Positions 1 through 6,172 of a stretch of 6,318 bases of DNA are shown piece by piece. A program made the position numbers and the translations under genes. The stretch is from Promethearchaeum sp. (GTDB taxonomy: Archaea; Asgardarchaeota; Lokiarchaeia; Sigyniarchaeales; Promethearchaeaceae): positions 1 through 6,318 of the forward strand of contig JAUWPK010000226.1 of NCBI GenBank assembly GCA_030611625.1. The letters are read 5' to 3'. Under the pieces are notes generated by a model. The model did no database searches and was not told the DNA's origin. It was given only the letters and a program-made list of their open reading frames with translations. Numbering within the stretch: the stretch's first letter is position 1; each line of letters starts with the position of its first letter.

Positions 1-1317
1 ATTTCCATCAAGTAATACCCTTCTAGTTTCTTGTGGGACTCCATTTGGAGCCATTTTTATTCTTTCAATAATCTTCTTCACACCATGAATGCCCCATTTC
101 TGCGAGCCAAGACCCAAAGCATAGGCATCATTGTTTTTAACATTTAGAGCCAATCTTATTTCCTTATCAAGTTCTTTTGACATATTTGAAAAGAAGAAAT
201 TATTTGAAGCATCTTTATGTTGCCTTCTTTGTGCTTTAGGATCTAATTCATCAGAATGGAACATATTTTTCATTATAATTCCTGTAATCAGGGCTGTTTT
301 CTCAAAAATATCTTGCCCAAAATCTTTCCTGGGTTGAATTTCCAAGCCTAAAACTCCACCTAACTTAGGTAATCGGATACCCATTATAATAAAATTATTT
401 GGAATATTTTTAACATTAAACTTATCAGTGAGCTCAAAATAAGTATGTTCTAGCTCATTGAAATCAAAATCTCGCTCTCTTAACAATTGTGCAATCTTGA
501 TAAGCATATCTTGACGGAGGCATTCATGTAAACACCATTTTTTGATCATTGATAAATCTTGAACACCTTTTAACTCTACTCGATCTCCTCCAGAAATGCT
601 TATATTAACATCTTGTCTGGCTGAACCAATCCCTCTTCTCCCAATACCACTCAATCTTAAAGTTAAACCAATTATTTCTGCTAATTTTAGTAAATCCTTT
701 GGATTATCACAATCTCGGTGATCTGTTATTACTTCTACTAGAGGAATCCCTAATCGATCTAAATTATAATATACTGTACGGCCGTAATTTTCGGTTTTAA
801 TACGCCTAGCAGCATCTTCTTCAATAGTGATGTTAGTAATTGCTATTTTTTTACCGTTAACATAAGTATAACCATCACGAGACACAATTGTTGTTCTTTG
901 AAATCCGGTTGTTATAGACCCATCAAGATATTGCTTTCTGGCGAAAATAATTTCATCGACTAAAGCAGACATATCAAACCAATGAGATAATTCATAACCT
1001 TTAAGAATAGCTTCCTCATCTGGCCAATATGGAGGCATTTCATCTTGTTCATAAATACAATTTACATCTTCAAATGCATGATAAATACAACGATAACCTT
1101 TTTCGTATTCTATTAGCATTCCAGGATCGTAATCCCCCATTTCACCTAAAACGGGGCGAAAATATCGTTCAAATCTATAATCTGGTTCAGTAGTGCTTTT
1201 TATCATTTCGGGTTTACAATTACAAAATAATTTTCTTTTCGACTTAATTTGATGATGTACTTCAAGCCCAGCATGAAAACCTAGGTTTTTATAATCTATT
1301 TCTTTTGGATCCAGCAT
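1..1317 (-). CDS. gatE: Glu-tRNA(Gln) amidotransferase subunit E (GatE) paralog, 3' end outside window
   Basis: GatE recognises misacylated Glu-tRNA(Gln) and, with the ammonia-supplying asparaginase-like GatD, converts it to Gln-tRNA(Gln) in the cytoplasm. The frame is open for 439 codons to the window edge with no stop, about 70% of a typical archaeal GatE of roughly 620 residues. Visible family blocks in order: GLEVHHQ (17-23) and LFCNC (30-34) of the catalytic cradle; RKQYLDGSITTGFQRT (127-142); EEDAARRI (166-173); LDRLGIPLVEV (187-197); RQDVNISI (234-241); VELKGVQDL (247-255); an AspRS-like GAD insert with GLEIQPRKDFG (324-334) and FHSDELD (353-359); and GVPQETRRVLLDGN (426-439), which normally precedes the RPLPGAARMYPETD block. 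ATG at 1317 is the first in-frame start after a TAA at 1339-1341. It follows the ferredoxin gene on the same strand by 124 nt. It differs from the usual HQQ and DGSNT motifs, and a second gatE begins at 6173. The family is certain; whether it is the housekeeping copy is unknown. Confidence 0.93.
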   Translation of the reverse strand, partial: MLDPKEIDYKNLGFHAGLEVHHQIKSKRKLFCNCKPEMIKSTTEPDYRFERYFRPVLGEMGDYDPGMLIEYEKGYRCIYHAFEDVNCIYEQDEMPPYWPDEEAILKGYELSHWFDMSALVDEIIFARKQYLDGSITTGFQRTTIVSRDGYTYVNGKKIAITNITIEEDAARRIKTENYGRTVYYNLDRLGIPLVEVITDHRDCDNPKDLLKLAEIIGLTLRLSGIGRRGIGSARQDVNISISGGDRVELKGVQDLSMIKKWCLHECLRQDMLIKIAQLLRERDFDFNELEHTYFELTDKFNVKNIPNNFIIMGIRLPKLGGVLGLEIQPRKDFGQDIFEKTALITGIIMKNMFHSDELDPKAQRRQHKDASNNFFFSNMSKELDKEIRLALNVKNNDAYALGLGSQKWGIHGVKKIIERIKMAPNGVPQETRRVLLDGN

Positions 1318-1402
1318 ATTTATACCATCATTATATCTTTAATTGGGATTTTTGATAATAATAAACAACTATATCTTGATATCTGATCTGTGAAGTTAAT
1401 AG

Positions 1403-1413
1403 TTTTTTAAAAA
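1403..1413 (-). promoter_or_regulatory. Possible TATA box for the left gatE
   Basis: On the minus strand a TTTTTAAAA-like box lies about 90 nt upstream of the gatE ATG at 1317. A start site about 25 nt downstream would leave a leader of roughly 60 nt. The same T-run lies 29-39 nt beyond the stop of the preceding gene, so it could instead serve as that gene's U-tract terminator. The rest of the 1318-1441 spacer is A/T-rich and includes a small inverted repeat, ATATC-TT-GATAT (1371-1382). Base composition alone makes such boxes common here, so this is weak. Confidence 0.25.
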
Positions 1414-1441
1414 GTCGTGGTTTTTTTTAGGTAGTTTCTAA

Positions 1442-2287
1442 TTAATGTTTCTCTATGGATGTCTTATCAACACTGACAATAAGTTGATAATGTAGATCAT
1501 AAGGATGGTGATTTTTGCTTCTTATGGACCAAATGGCGGAAACTGGGCATAAATTAACACAACCATTACAACCAACACATTTCCATTCATTAAATTTTGG
1601 TGTTTTTGAAGATGTGAGAGTTATAGCACCACTTGGACAAATTTTTGTTGCACAAAGCCCACACATTGTACATTTATTTTTATCAACATGTTTTAATCCA
1701 ACTGTTGAAGCCATTTCCCATCGCCAAGTAAAAAAAATTGACCATATTGAAGTTAATATCTGAAATTTAGGGATCCACTTTTTATTTTCCTTAAGGGAGT
1801 TCAAATTATTGATTTCTTTTAATCGATCCAGGATAAGATTTCCAAATTGTTGTGCTCGTTCGCAATCCAGATGGTTCAAACCCCAAAATTTTGGTTTTGG
1901 ATTTGTAAGTTTAGGCATCCAAGTTCGAAGATTTGTAATTCCAACTCCACTAATAGAGCCTAAACAATAACCACTCGTTCTCTTGACACTCTTATATAGA
2001 TTCCATAATGTATTACCTGGCATTCCACCACTGGTACAGAAGAGGAAAAAAGGTTTTTTCTGAAAATTTAGATGGCGTAAAATCTGAGTTGCTAATCGAG
2101 GAGCACGGAACGAGTATGTTGGGGATCCAATTCCAATAATAGCATATTTTTTTAGATCTACCTTTAAACCACTCTTTATACGAATTAAATCTACTACTAT
2201 GTTTTGCATTTGAAAACTTTTAGCAATTTCGGTTGCAAAATTTGCAGTTATACCAGTACCAGAAAAATACAGAAGAGCAACTTTCAT
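1442..2287 (-). CDS. Flavodoxin-2x[4Fe-4S] ferredoxin fusion protein (EFR1-like)
   Basis: This is a 281-residue soluble electron-transfer protein. The N-terminal flavodoxin domain (about 1-155) starts directly with a beta strand. It shows the FMN phosphate loop FSGTGIT (8-14), a second flavin loop GSPTYSF (54-60) and a third at CTSGGMPGN (84-92). A linker with a Trp/Phe-rich hydrophobic stretch (171-191) leads to a bacterial-type ferredoxin domain. Its first cluster motif has C206, C209, C212 and C217-P, and its second has C237, C240, C243 and C247-P. The first motif has four residues instead of three between its third and fourth Cys. Domain order and length match the EFR1-type ferredoxin family. 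The ATG overlaps the stop of the upstream MoaD-like gene by one base (TAATG), implying translational coupling. A strong ribosome-binding sequence, AGGTGG, lies seven bases before the ATG, inside that gene. Standing behind AOR, it may accept AOR electrons through the clusters and pass them to FMN; that role is inferred. Confidence 0.9.
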   Translation of the reverse strand: MKVALLYFSGTGITANFATEIAKSFQMQNIVVDLIRIKSGLKVDLKKYAIIGIGSPTYSFRAPRLATQILRHLNFQKKPFFLFCTSGGMPGNTLWNLYKSVKRTSGYCLGSISGVGITNLRTWMPKLTNPKPKFWGLNHLDCERAQQFGNLILDRLKEINNLNSLKENKKWIPKFQILTSIWSIFFTWRWEMASTVGLKHVDKNKCTMCGLCATKICPSGAITLTSSKTPKFNEWKCVGCNGCVNLCPVSAIWSIRSKNHHPYDLHYQLIVSVDKTSIEKH

Positions 2288-2304
2288 TACCCTCCACCTA
2301 CTGG
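2274..2304 (-). promoter_or_regulatory. Ribosome-binding site inside the MoaD tail plus TAATG stop-start overlap
   Basis: On the minus strand the codons for the last residues of the MoaD-like protein read GTA GGT GGA GGG, followed by TAATG. AGGTGG pairs well with the archaeal anti-Shine-Dalgarno sequence (CACCUCC) and ends about seven bases before the ATG of the flavodoxin-ferredoxin gene. The obligatory glycine codons therefore double as a ribosome-binding site, and the stop and start share one base. This fixes the start at 2287 and points to coupled translation. Confidence 0.7.
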
Positions 2305-2595
2305 AGGAAAAATTGCAACTACACTATTATCTCTCATGATTTTTGTCTCTAAAATATTGTCTCCCATGAGTATTCTGCCATCGATTAATATTTTTACATA
2401 TGGAAGAACATCCTTCTTTTCTAAATCAATAACATTACGAAGAAATTCAGGTCCGTTAGGATATTTATCTCTAATAACATTCAGAAATTCTCTAATTGAA
2501 GAACCTTTCAAAATATCAATAAATATTACCTTAAATCCTAAAATATCACGTAAATTTGCGAAAATTCTAAATTCAATTCGAATAAATTCTTGCAT
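2287..2595 (-). CDS. MoaD/ThiS-family sulfur-carrier protein
   Basis: This 102-residue ubiquitin-like protein belongs to the family whose C-terminal glycine is adenylated by a MoeB/E1-like enzyme and turned into a thiocarboxylate. The sulfur then goes, with MoaE, into the dithiolene of molybdopterin. Support comes from the beta-grasp pattern with an early strand at IEFRIFANLRDILG (7-20), the late VKILIDGR segment (67-74), the VVAIFPPVGGG ending (92-102) typical of MoaD, and the family's normal length. The ATG at 2595 lies 26 nt after the radical SAM stop; no convincing Shine-Dalgarno sequence precedes it, so coupling to the upstream gene is likely. The stop overlaps the next gene's ATG. No MoaE or MoeB is in the window, so the partners must be encoded elsewhere. 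With AOR and a maturase as neighbours, a role in tungsten-pyranopterin synthesis is the natural inference. ThiS-like or other sulfur-carrier roles remain possible. Confidence 0.88.
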   Translation of the reverse strand: MQEFIRIEFRIFANLRDILGFKVIFIDILKGSSIREFLNVIRDKYPNGPEFLRNVIDLEKKDVLPYVKILIDGRILMGDNILETKIMRDNSVVAIFPPVGGG

Positions 2596-2621
2596 TATGA
2601 TATCATTTACACTAATTCATT

Positions 2622-3926
2622 TTAAAATATACATCTTACTAAACCAACACTATAAAGGCATTCATTACAAGCTGGATGATTACCATAGCAATCAAAATCA
2701 TTATTTCTAACAAAAAAACAACTTTGCGTCGAATATAAACAATCACCAGACCAAGGAATATTTTTTGAGATATCTAACAATATTTTTCGGAAATTCTGAT
2801 AAGGTCCTTGAACAATTTTCTCTAAAGACTCATTTTGAAGATTGCCAAATGTTATCTCTTTTACATCTCGTTGGTGTTTATTTAGATATACTTTATGATT
2901 GTGGAGAAAATTATAACAAGGTGCAACACCACCATCAACCCTAACAATAATTGCTTTTTGATTAATATATGGGCATTCTCTTTTACTAAGAATTGGAAAA
3001 ATCTCTGGGAGTTCTAATTTAATTTCTAATTTTTGTGCTAATGCTTTAGCTTTATTGAAGACTTTTTCAGTTTCATTTGCTTGATCAATTTTTTTACTTG
3101 CTTCAAAAATAAGAGGATGATTATTTTCAATCCCATGTTCGCGAATTCTCTCCCATATCGCATTAACATTCTTTGTAGCATTAATCAATGTATCTTTCGA
3201 AACAGCATAAGAGTTAACAGGGTCAAACATAGCTTTTTCGAATAGTTCCCATCCTTTTTTTACAATTTCCTGAGAGTTTTCCCAAGATTCCTTCGAAATA
3301 GTAAAATATAGTGTTTCTGGAAGAATACTTTCATCAAATGCTAACACATGTGAAACATAAATAGTATCTACATTAAATTTATGACAATATTCAATAAGAT
3401 AAGGAAGATCGTGCAAGTTGGATCGCATAATTACGGTTTCAATTGCTAACTCAGCTAGTTTTCCTTCTTTTCTTTGTTTGGAAAGATAATTTAAATTAGT
3501 AACAATCTGATCTTCTTGGATCCCTGCACGAATTTCTTTCAATTTCATGAAATTGCTTGTATCGAACGAAACTACTATCCTATTTATGCTATTCTTTAGA
3601 ATTTCATCAAGTTTCGATGGAGTTAATAAAGATCCATTTGTTGTAAAATCAATTTTGCCATCTTTAGGAAGATATTTTCGAGTTATTTTTACAATCTTCT
3701 CAAAATCTGGATGCATCAAAGGTTCTCCATGACCATAAAGAACAACTTTTTTAATTTTCGGAAAAATTTGCTTTGCAATTGCCTCAAATTGTTCTATAGG
3801 CATATTTTGATATGTTTCTTTCTGAAAATTTCTAAGGCACATCTTACAATTAAAGTTGCAAAGAGTTGTGATCTCTATCTGAATTATCTCAGGATAAAAG
3901 TGGTTACTTTCTTCAGAGTTTAGCAT
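2622..3926 (-). CDS. Radical SAM/SPASM protein, probable tungsten (AOR) cofactor maturase
   Basis: This 434-residue radical SAM enzyme has C23-x3-C27-x2-C30 within TLCNFNCKMC for the SAM-binding [4Fe-4S] cluster, a GHGEPL loop (65-70) in place of GGEP, and FTTNGSLL (94-101), all typical of the MoaA/NifB/PqqE-like superfamily. The C-terminal SPASM region has eight cysteines (C318, C337, C396, C403, C413, C420, C423, C432), enough for two auxiliary [4Fe-4S] clusters. Radical SAM genes of this type (cmo beside aor in Pyrococcus furiosus; the family annotated as tungsten cofactor oxidoreductase radical SAM maturase) sit next to AOR-family genes, although their exact reaction is not settled. It lies 79 nt behind AOR and 26 nt ahead of the MoaD-like gene on the same strand, which supports that assignment. 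The ATG at 3926 leaves a short leader before the first family block; AAGGT about 12 nt upstream is a weak ribosome-binding site. A peptide-modifying SPASM role is the main alternative, but no small precursor peptide is evident. Confidence 0.85.
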   Translation of the reverse strand: MLNSEESNHFYPEIIQIEITTLCNFNCKMCLRNFQKETYQNMPIEQFEAIAKQIFPKIKKVVLYGHGEPLMHPDFEKIVKITRKYLPKDGKIDFTTNGSLLTPSKLDEILKNSINRIVVSFDTSNFMKLKEIRAGIQEDQIVTNLNYLSKQRKEGKLAELAIETVIMRSNLHDLPYLIEYCHKFNVDTIYVSHVLAFDESILPETLYFTISKESWENSQEIVKKGWELFEKAMFDPVNSYAVSKDTLINATKNVNAIWERIREHGIENNHPLIFEASKKIDQANETEKVFNKAKALAQKLEIKLELPEIFPILSKRECPYINQKAIIVRVDGGVAPCYNFLHNHKVYLNKHQRDVKEITFGNLQNESLEKIVQGPYQNFRKILLDISKNIPWSGDCLYSTQSCFFVRNNDFDCYGNHPACNECLYSVGLVRCIF

Positions 3927-3948
3927 TATTATTCAAAAACCTTCATTA

Positions 3949-3962
3949 AATTTTAAAATATA
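3949..3962 (-). promoter_or_regulatory. Possible TATA box for the radical SAM-MoaD-ferredoxin genes
   Basis: The minus strand carries TATATTTTAAAA about 25-35 nt upstream of the radical SAM ATG at 3926. The spacing would give a very short leader or a leaderless transcript. Together with the T-tract just before it, this suggests that the three downstream genes can be transcribed separately from AOR. The evidence is positional and the background is A/T-rich, so confidence is limited. Confidence 0.35.
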
Positions 3963-3980
3963 CTGTTTGAAAATATAGGT

Positions 3981-3996
3981 AAAAAGTAAAAAAAAA
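3981..3996 (-). terminator. Oligo-T terminator candidate after AOR
   Basis: Starting about ten bases past the AOR stop, the minus strand has a run of nine T, then AC, then five T. Archaeal RNA polymerase can terminate at such U-tracts without a hairpin. It lies between AOR and the maturase gene and may lower, rather than abolish, read-through, allowing different AOR and maturase levels. Confidence 0.4.
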
Positions 3997-4005
3997 TAGA
4001 ATTTA

Positions 4006-5859
4006 TTAAAATTCTAATCCGAGTTCTTTAATTTTTTCAGGTGTAGGTACACCTTCAGAAGTCCAACCGCGAATTTCATAATATTTTGGAAGCATTTTTC
4101 CTAAATCTTCAATTTCTCCCTTGGAAGGTCCGTCAGGCAATGGATCTTCTAATAGACGTTTAGGTAGAGTATCTTGATTCTTTATTCCTAATTTACCCAT
4201 TATTAATCTTTCTAGGTTGTAAATACGCTCTCCTATGAACATTATATCTGAATCTTTAAATTCCCAGCCAGTTACAGCAGATAACAAATCTGCATAATCA
4301 CCTGCTCCCATAGCAAATGTTACGAATAAACAATTAACTGTAGAGTTAACAACAGAAGTAAGATCTTGGAAAGCTTTTACCCAAATATGTTTTCCTTCAT
4401 ATGCAAGACGATCTAATTGTTCAGGGCAACCTGCAATTTCCGGAGCAATAGTGTATCCTGTTACATGGCAACCTCCACGATTTGATGTAGCATAATTGAG
4501 TCCAATACCTTTAATTGCCCTAGGATCATATGCTGGAGCTTCTAAACCTTTCATAGTCATTGATAGCTCTGGGTGTCCATACATTTCCGCTAATTTTCTT
4601 GATCCTAATGCGAGTTTTTTACCAAATCCGGCATTTAATCCAATTTGTTTAATACTCTCTACTAAACCAGCACCACTTCCAAATTTCAGATCGATTCCTG
4701 CATAATCTTCAGGTGGAATAAAACCCTTTTCTGCTAATTCCATAGCACATGCGATTGTAGAGCCCACAGTAATCGTGTCTATTCCATATTCATTGCAAAG
4801 ATGATTAGCCATGATAATTGCTGGATAATCCATCACAGCACAAGTATTACCAAATGCCCAGATTGATTCAAATTCAGGTCCTTCAGAATAATCAAGTTTG
4901 AATGGACCATCTTTGACAGAAACTGTTCTTCCACAAGCGATTGAACAACCCCAGCAAGGCATGTTTTTTATTAAATAATCTTTCGCTAAGGTTTCTCCAC
5001 TGATCATTTCTGCTTTATCGTTATATGCACTTTGCCAATTTTTATATGGAAGTCCACCGACACTGTTGATAATGTTCACCAATACTGCAGTCCCATAAGC
5101 TGGAAGGCCCGTACCTGTGACTCCATTCTCTTTCAATGCAGCATAGCAACGTTTAGAAAATTCTTTAAACTCTTCTGGCTTAGCAATTTCAACTTTAGCA
5201 TTTCCTCCAACAATAATCGCTTTCAAATTCTTGGAACCCATAACAGCTCCAACACCAGTTCTACCTGCTGCGCGATGTTTATCATTGATAATACTTGCAG
5301 TTGGAAGCAAATTTTCTCCACCTTTACCAATACATGCAACACTAAGTTTTACTCCTTCCGTTTTATGCTTCTCTTTAAGAATATCATCTGTTTCAAAAGC
5401 ATTTTTACCCCAGATCTCAGAACCATCTTGGAGTTTTAATTCACCATTAATTGCAACAAGATATTTTGGTCCTGCTGCTTTTCCTTCTACAATAATTCCA
5501 TCATATCCTGCTTTTTTTAAAAAAGCCCCCCAATTCCCACCTGAATTTGCAGAACCAATTGATCCTGTTAAAGGTGCTTTAAGGGTCATAACATGATGTC
5601 TCCCAGCTGATGGAAATCCAGCAACTGCTGTTCCAGGACCTGTAGCAAAGATAAGAATATTATCTGGTGAAAGTGCATCTAGTTCCGCTATGTTAATTCC
5701 TTTTGCTTCAAGTTTTTTAAGGTGATTCCATATCAATTTTGTGCTAATTCCTTTACCACCTAAATATTTCTTGAAATTATTTATATCTATATCTGCGACA
5801 CCGATAGTTCCAGTACTTAAATCGATATGCGCAAATTTTCCCATATATCCATTTGCCAT
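4006..5859 (-). CDS. aor: Aldehyde:ferredoxin oxidoreductase, tungsten-containing
   Basis: AOR oxidises aldehydes to carboxylic acids and reduces ferredoxin, using a tungsten-bispyranopterin cofactor and one [4Fe-4S] cluster in the cytoplasm. From the ATG at 5859 it is 617 residues, close to the 605 of Pyrococcus furiosus AOR, which it resembles along its whole length. Numbered from the earliest possible start (GTG at 5868), it shows GKGISTKL, SAGRHHV with the pterin-contacting Arg (R90), ANSGGNWG (107-114), HRAAGRTGVGAVMGSKNLKA (198-217), cluster ligands C305-x2-C308-x3-C312 in NMPCWGCSIACG and C513 in VNCLF, GPEFES with the active-site Glu region (331-335), NRGGCH with H468, and DTLPKR near the C-terminus. 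No key residue is missing. Three starts are possible: GTG 5868, ATG 5865 and ATG 5859. I prefer 5859 because the protein then begins MANGYMGKF, aligning with Pyrococcus MYGNWGRF, and GTGAT upstream can act as a ribosome-binding site, though it is close. It is first in the minus-strand run. Confidence 0.96.
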   Translation of the reverse strand: MANGYMGKFAHIDLSTGTIGVADIDINNFKKYLGGKGISTKLIWNHLKKLEAKGINIAELDALSPDNILIFATGPGTAVAGFPSAGRHHVMTLKAPLTGSIGSANSGGNWGAFLKKAGYDGIIVEGKAAGPKYLVAINGELKLQDGSEIWGKNAFETDDILKEKHKTEGVKLSVACIGKGGENLLPTASIINDKHRAAGRTGVGAVMGSKNLKAIIVGGNAKVEIAKPEEFKEFSKRCYAALKENGVTGTGLPAYGTAVLVNIINSVGGLPYKNWQSAYNDKAEMISGETLAKDYLIKNMPCWGCSIACGRTVSVKDGPFKLDYSEGPEFESIWAFGNTCAVMDYPAIIMANHLCNEYGIDTITVGSTIACAMELAEKGFIPPEDYAGIDLKFGSGAGLVESIKQIGLNAGFGKKLALGSRKLAEMYGHPELSMTMKGLEAPAYDPRAIKGIGLNYATSNRGGCHVTGYTIAPEIAGCPEQLDRLAYEGKHIWVKAFQDLTSVVNSTVNCLFVTFAMGAGDYADLLSAVTGWEFKDSDIMFIGERIYNLERLIMGKLGIKNQDTLPKRLLEDPLPDGPSKGEIEDLGKMLPKYYEIRGWTSEGVPTPEKIKELGLEF

Positions 5860-5909
5860 ATTCATCACTTTTTTTATTTTTTTGTATAATTATTCAAAAA
5901 AAATATTAC

Positions 5910-5920
5910 TTTTTTAAATA
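5910..5920 (-). promoter_or_regulatory. Probable aor TATA box
   Basis: On the minus strand TATTTAAAAAA lies about 50-60 nt upstream of the preferred aor ATG (5859). A start site about 25 nt downstream, near 5890, would give a leader of about 30 nt ending in the GTGAT ribosome-binding candidate. Position and sequence are right for an archaeal promoter, but A/T richness limits certainty. Confidence 0.4.
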
Positions 5921-6012
5921 TTAATTAGTGACCAATAAAAGTTTTTTTACATTTCATGAAAAAAAAAGACGTTATAGTCGATCATACATATCGGTAAAAC
6001 GACGCTCTCAAT

Positions 6013-6085
6013 AAATTGGGATATAGTAATTCTATCTTTTTGATCGAAATTACAAAAACCATGATCAAAAAACTACATCCAATTT
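6013..6085. repeat. Imperfect long inverted repeat (hairpin or operator candidate)
   Basis: The left arm (6013-6045) and right arm (6063-6085) are inverted copies. Outer parts AAATTGGGATATAGT and the reverse complement AAATTGGATGTAGT match except for a one-base indel and one mismatch. Inner parts TTTTTGATC (6037-6045) and GATCAAAAA (6063-6071) match perfectly over nine bases. The left arm has nine extra bases (AATTCTATC, 6028-6036), and the loop is 17 nt. In all, 22 of the 23 right-arm bases have partners. It ends 87 nt before the gatE start. It could be a regulator site, an RNA hairpin if transcription starts upstream, or the remains of a small mobile repeat; the sequence does not decide between these. 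Confidence 0.6.
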
Positions 6086-6130
6086 TTCAGTTATTGTTTT
6101 GAAAATTTTAACAACATTCAATCATATTTT

Positions 6131-6142
6131 ATTAATATAAAA
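6131..6142 (+). promoter_or_regulatory. Possible TATA box for the right gatE
   Basis: ATTAATATAAAA lies about 31-42 nt before the TTG start at 6173, a spacing that would give a leader of only about 10 nt. The AAGGT at 6160-6164 would then lie at or near the 5' end of the transcript. Another A/T box near 6099-6110 could serve instead. Confidence 0.35.
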
Positions 6143-6172
6143 GTAAAGGTATTGTTAGAAAGGTCGTTTAAA

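Larger units (their letters stand above)
5860..6172. other. Divergent intergenic region between aor and the right gatE
   Basis: This 313-nt gap separates the diverging aor (minus) and gatE (plus). It is strongly A/T-rich. The part next to aor has T and A homopolymers and the likely aor promoter, plus a 10-bp palindrome TTTCATGAAA (5952-5961). A less A/T-rich patch lies at about 5968-6008. The long imperfect inverted repeat at 6013-6085 follows, then the gatE promoter candidate. I see no tRNA, no rRNA fragment and no convincing small gene here. The gatE frame remains open upstream to 6065 but has no ATG in that stretch. Confidence 0.7.

Noticed and set aside
131..337. Plus-strand open frame of 68 codons
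   Set aside because: It lies antisense within the clearly conserved GatE coding frame and shows no family features.
1..1317. Left gatE as a pseudogene
   Set aside because: I read all 439 codons and found no stop or frame shift, and motifs from start to end of the visible part are retained.
1..1317. Left gene as GatB instead of GatE
   Set aside because: It has the GatE-type blocks (DGSxTxGFQRT, the GAD-like insert with GLEIQPRKDFG, GVPxETRxxLxDGN), which fit GatE better than GatB.
1341..1349. AATTGGGAT also present at 6014-6022, near both gatE genes
   Set aside because: The two copies have opposite orientation relative to their genes and very different distances from the starts; nine bases in this composition can recur by chance.
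1515..1763. Plus-strand open frame of 82 codons
   Set aside because: It is antisense to the ferredoxin domain; its Cys/His-poor sequence is a mirror of conserved codons on the other strand.
2204..2710. Plus-strand open frame of 168 codons across three minus-strand genes
   Set aside because: It spans the junctions of well-supported minus-strand genes, has low-complexity composition and resembles no family I recognise.
5032..5596. Two plus-strand open frames of 135 and 121 codons inside aor
   Set aside because: They are antisense to the conserved AOR region containing the pterin-binding and glycine-rich motifs; shadows of codon bias.
5979..5993. Small hairpin CGAT-catacat-ATCG
   Set aside because: A four-base stem is too short to mean anything on its own.
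5860..6172. tRNA or CRISPR in the intergenic region
   Set aside because: No cloverleaf, no TTCRANNC-like T loop and no repeated spacer-like pattern is visible.
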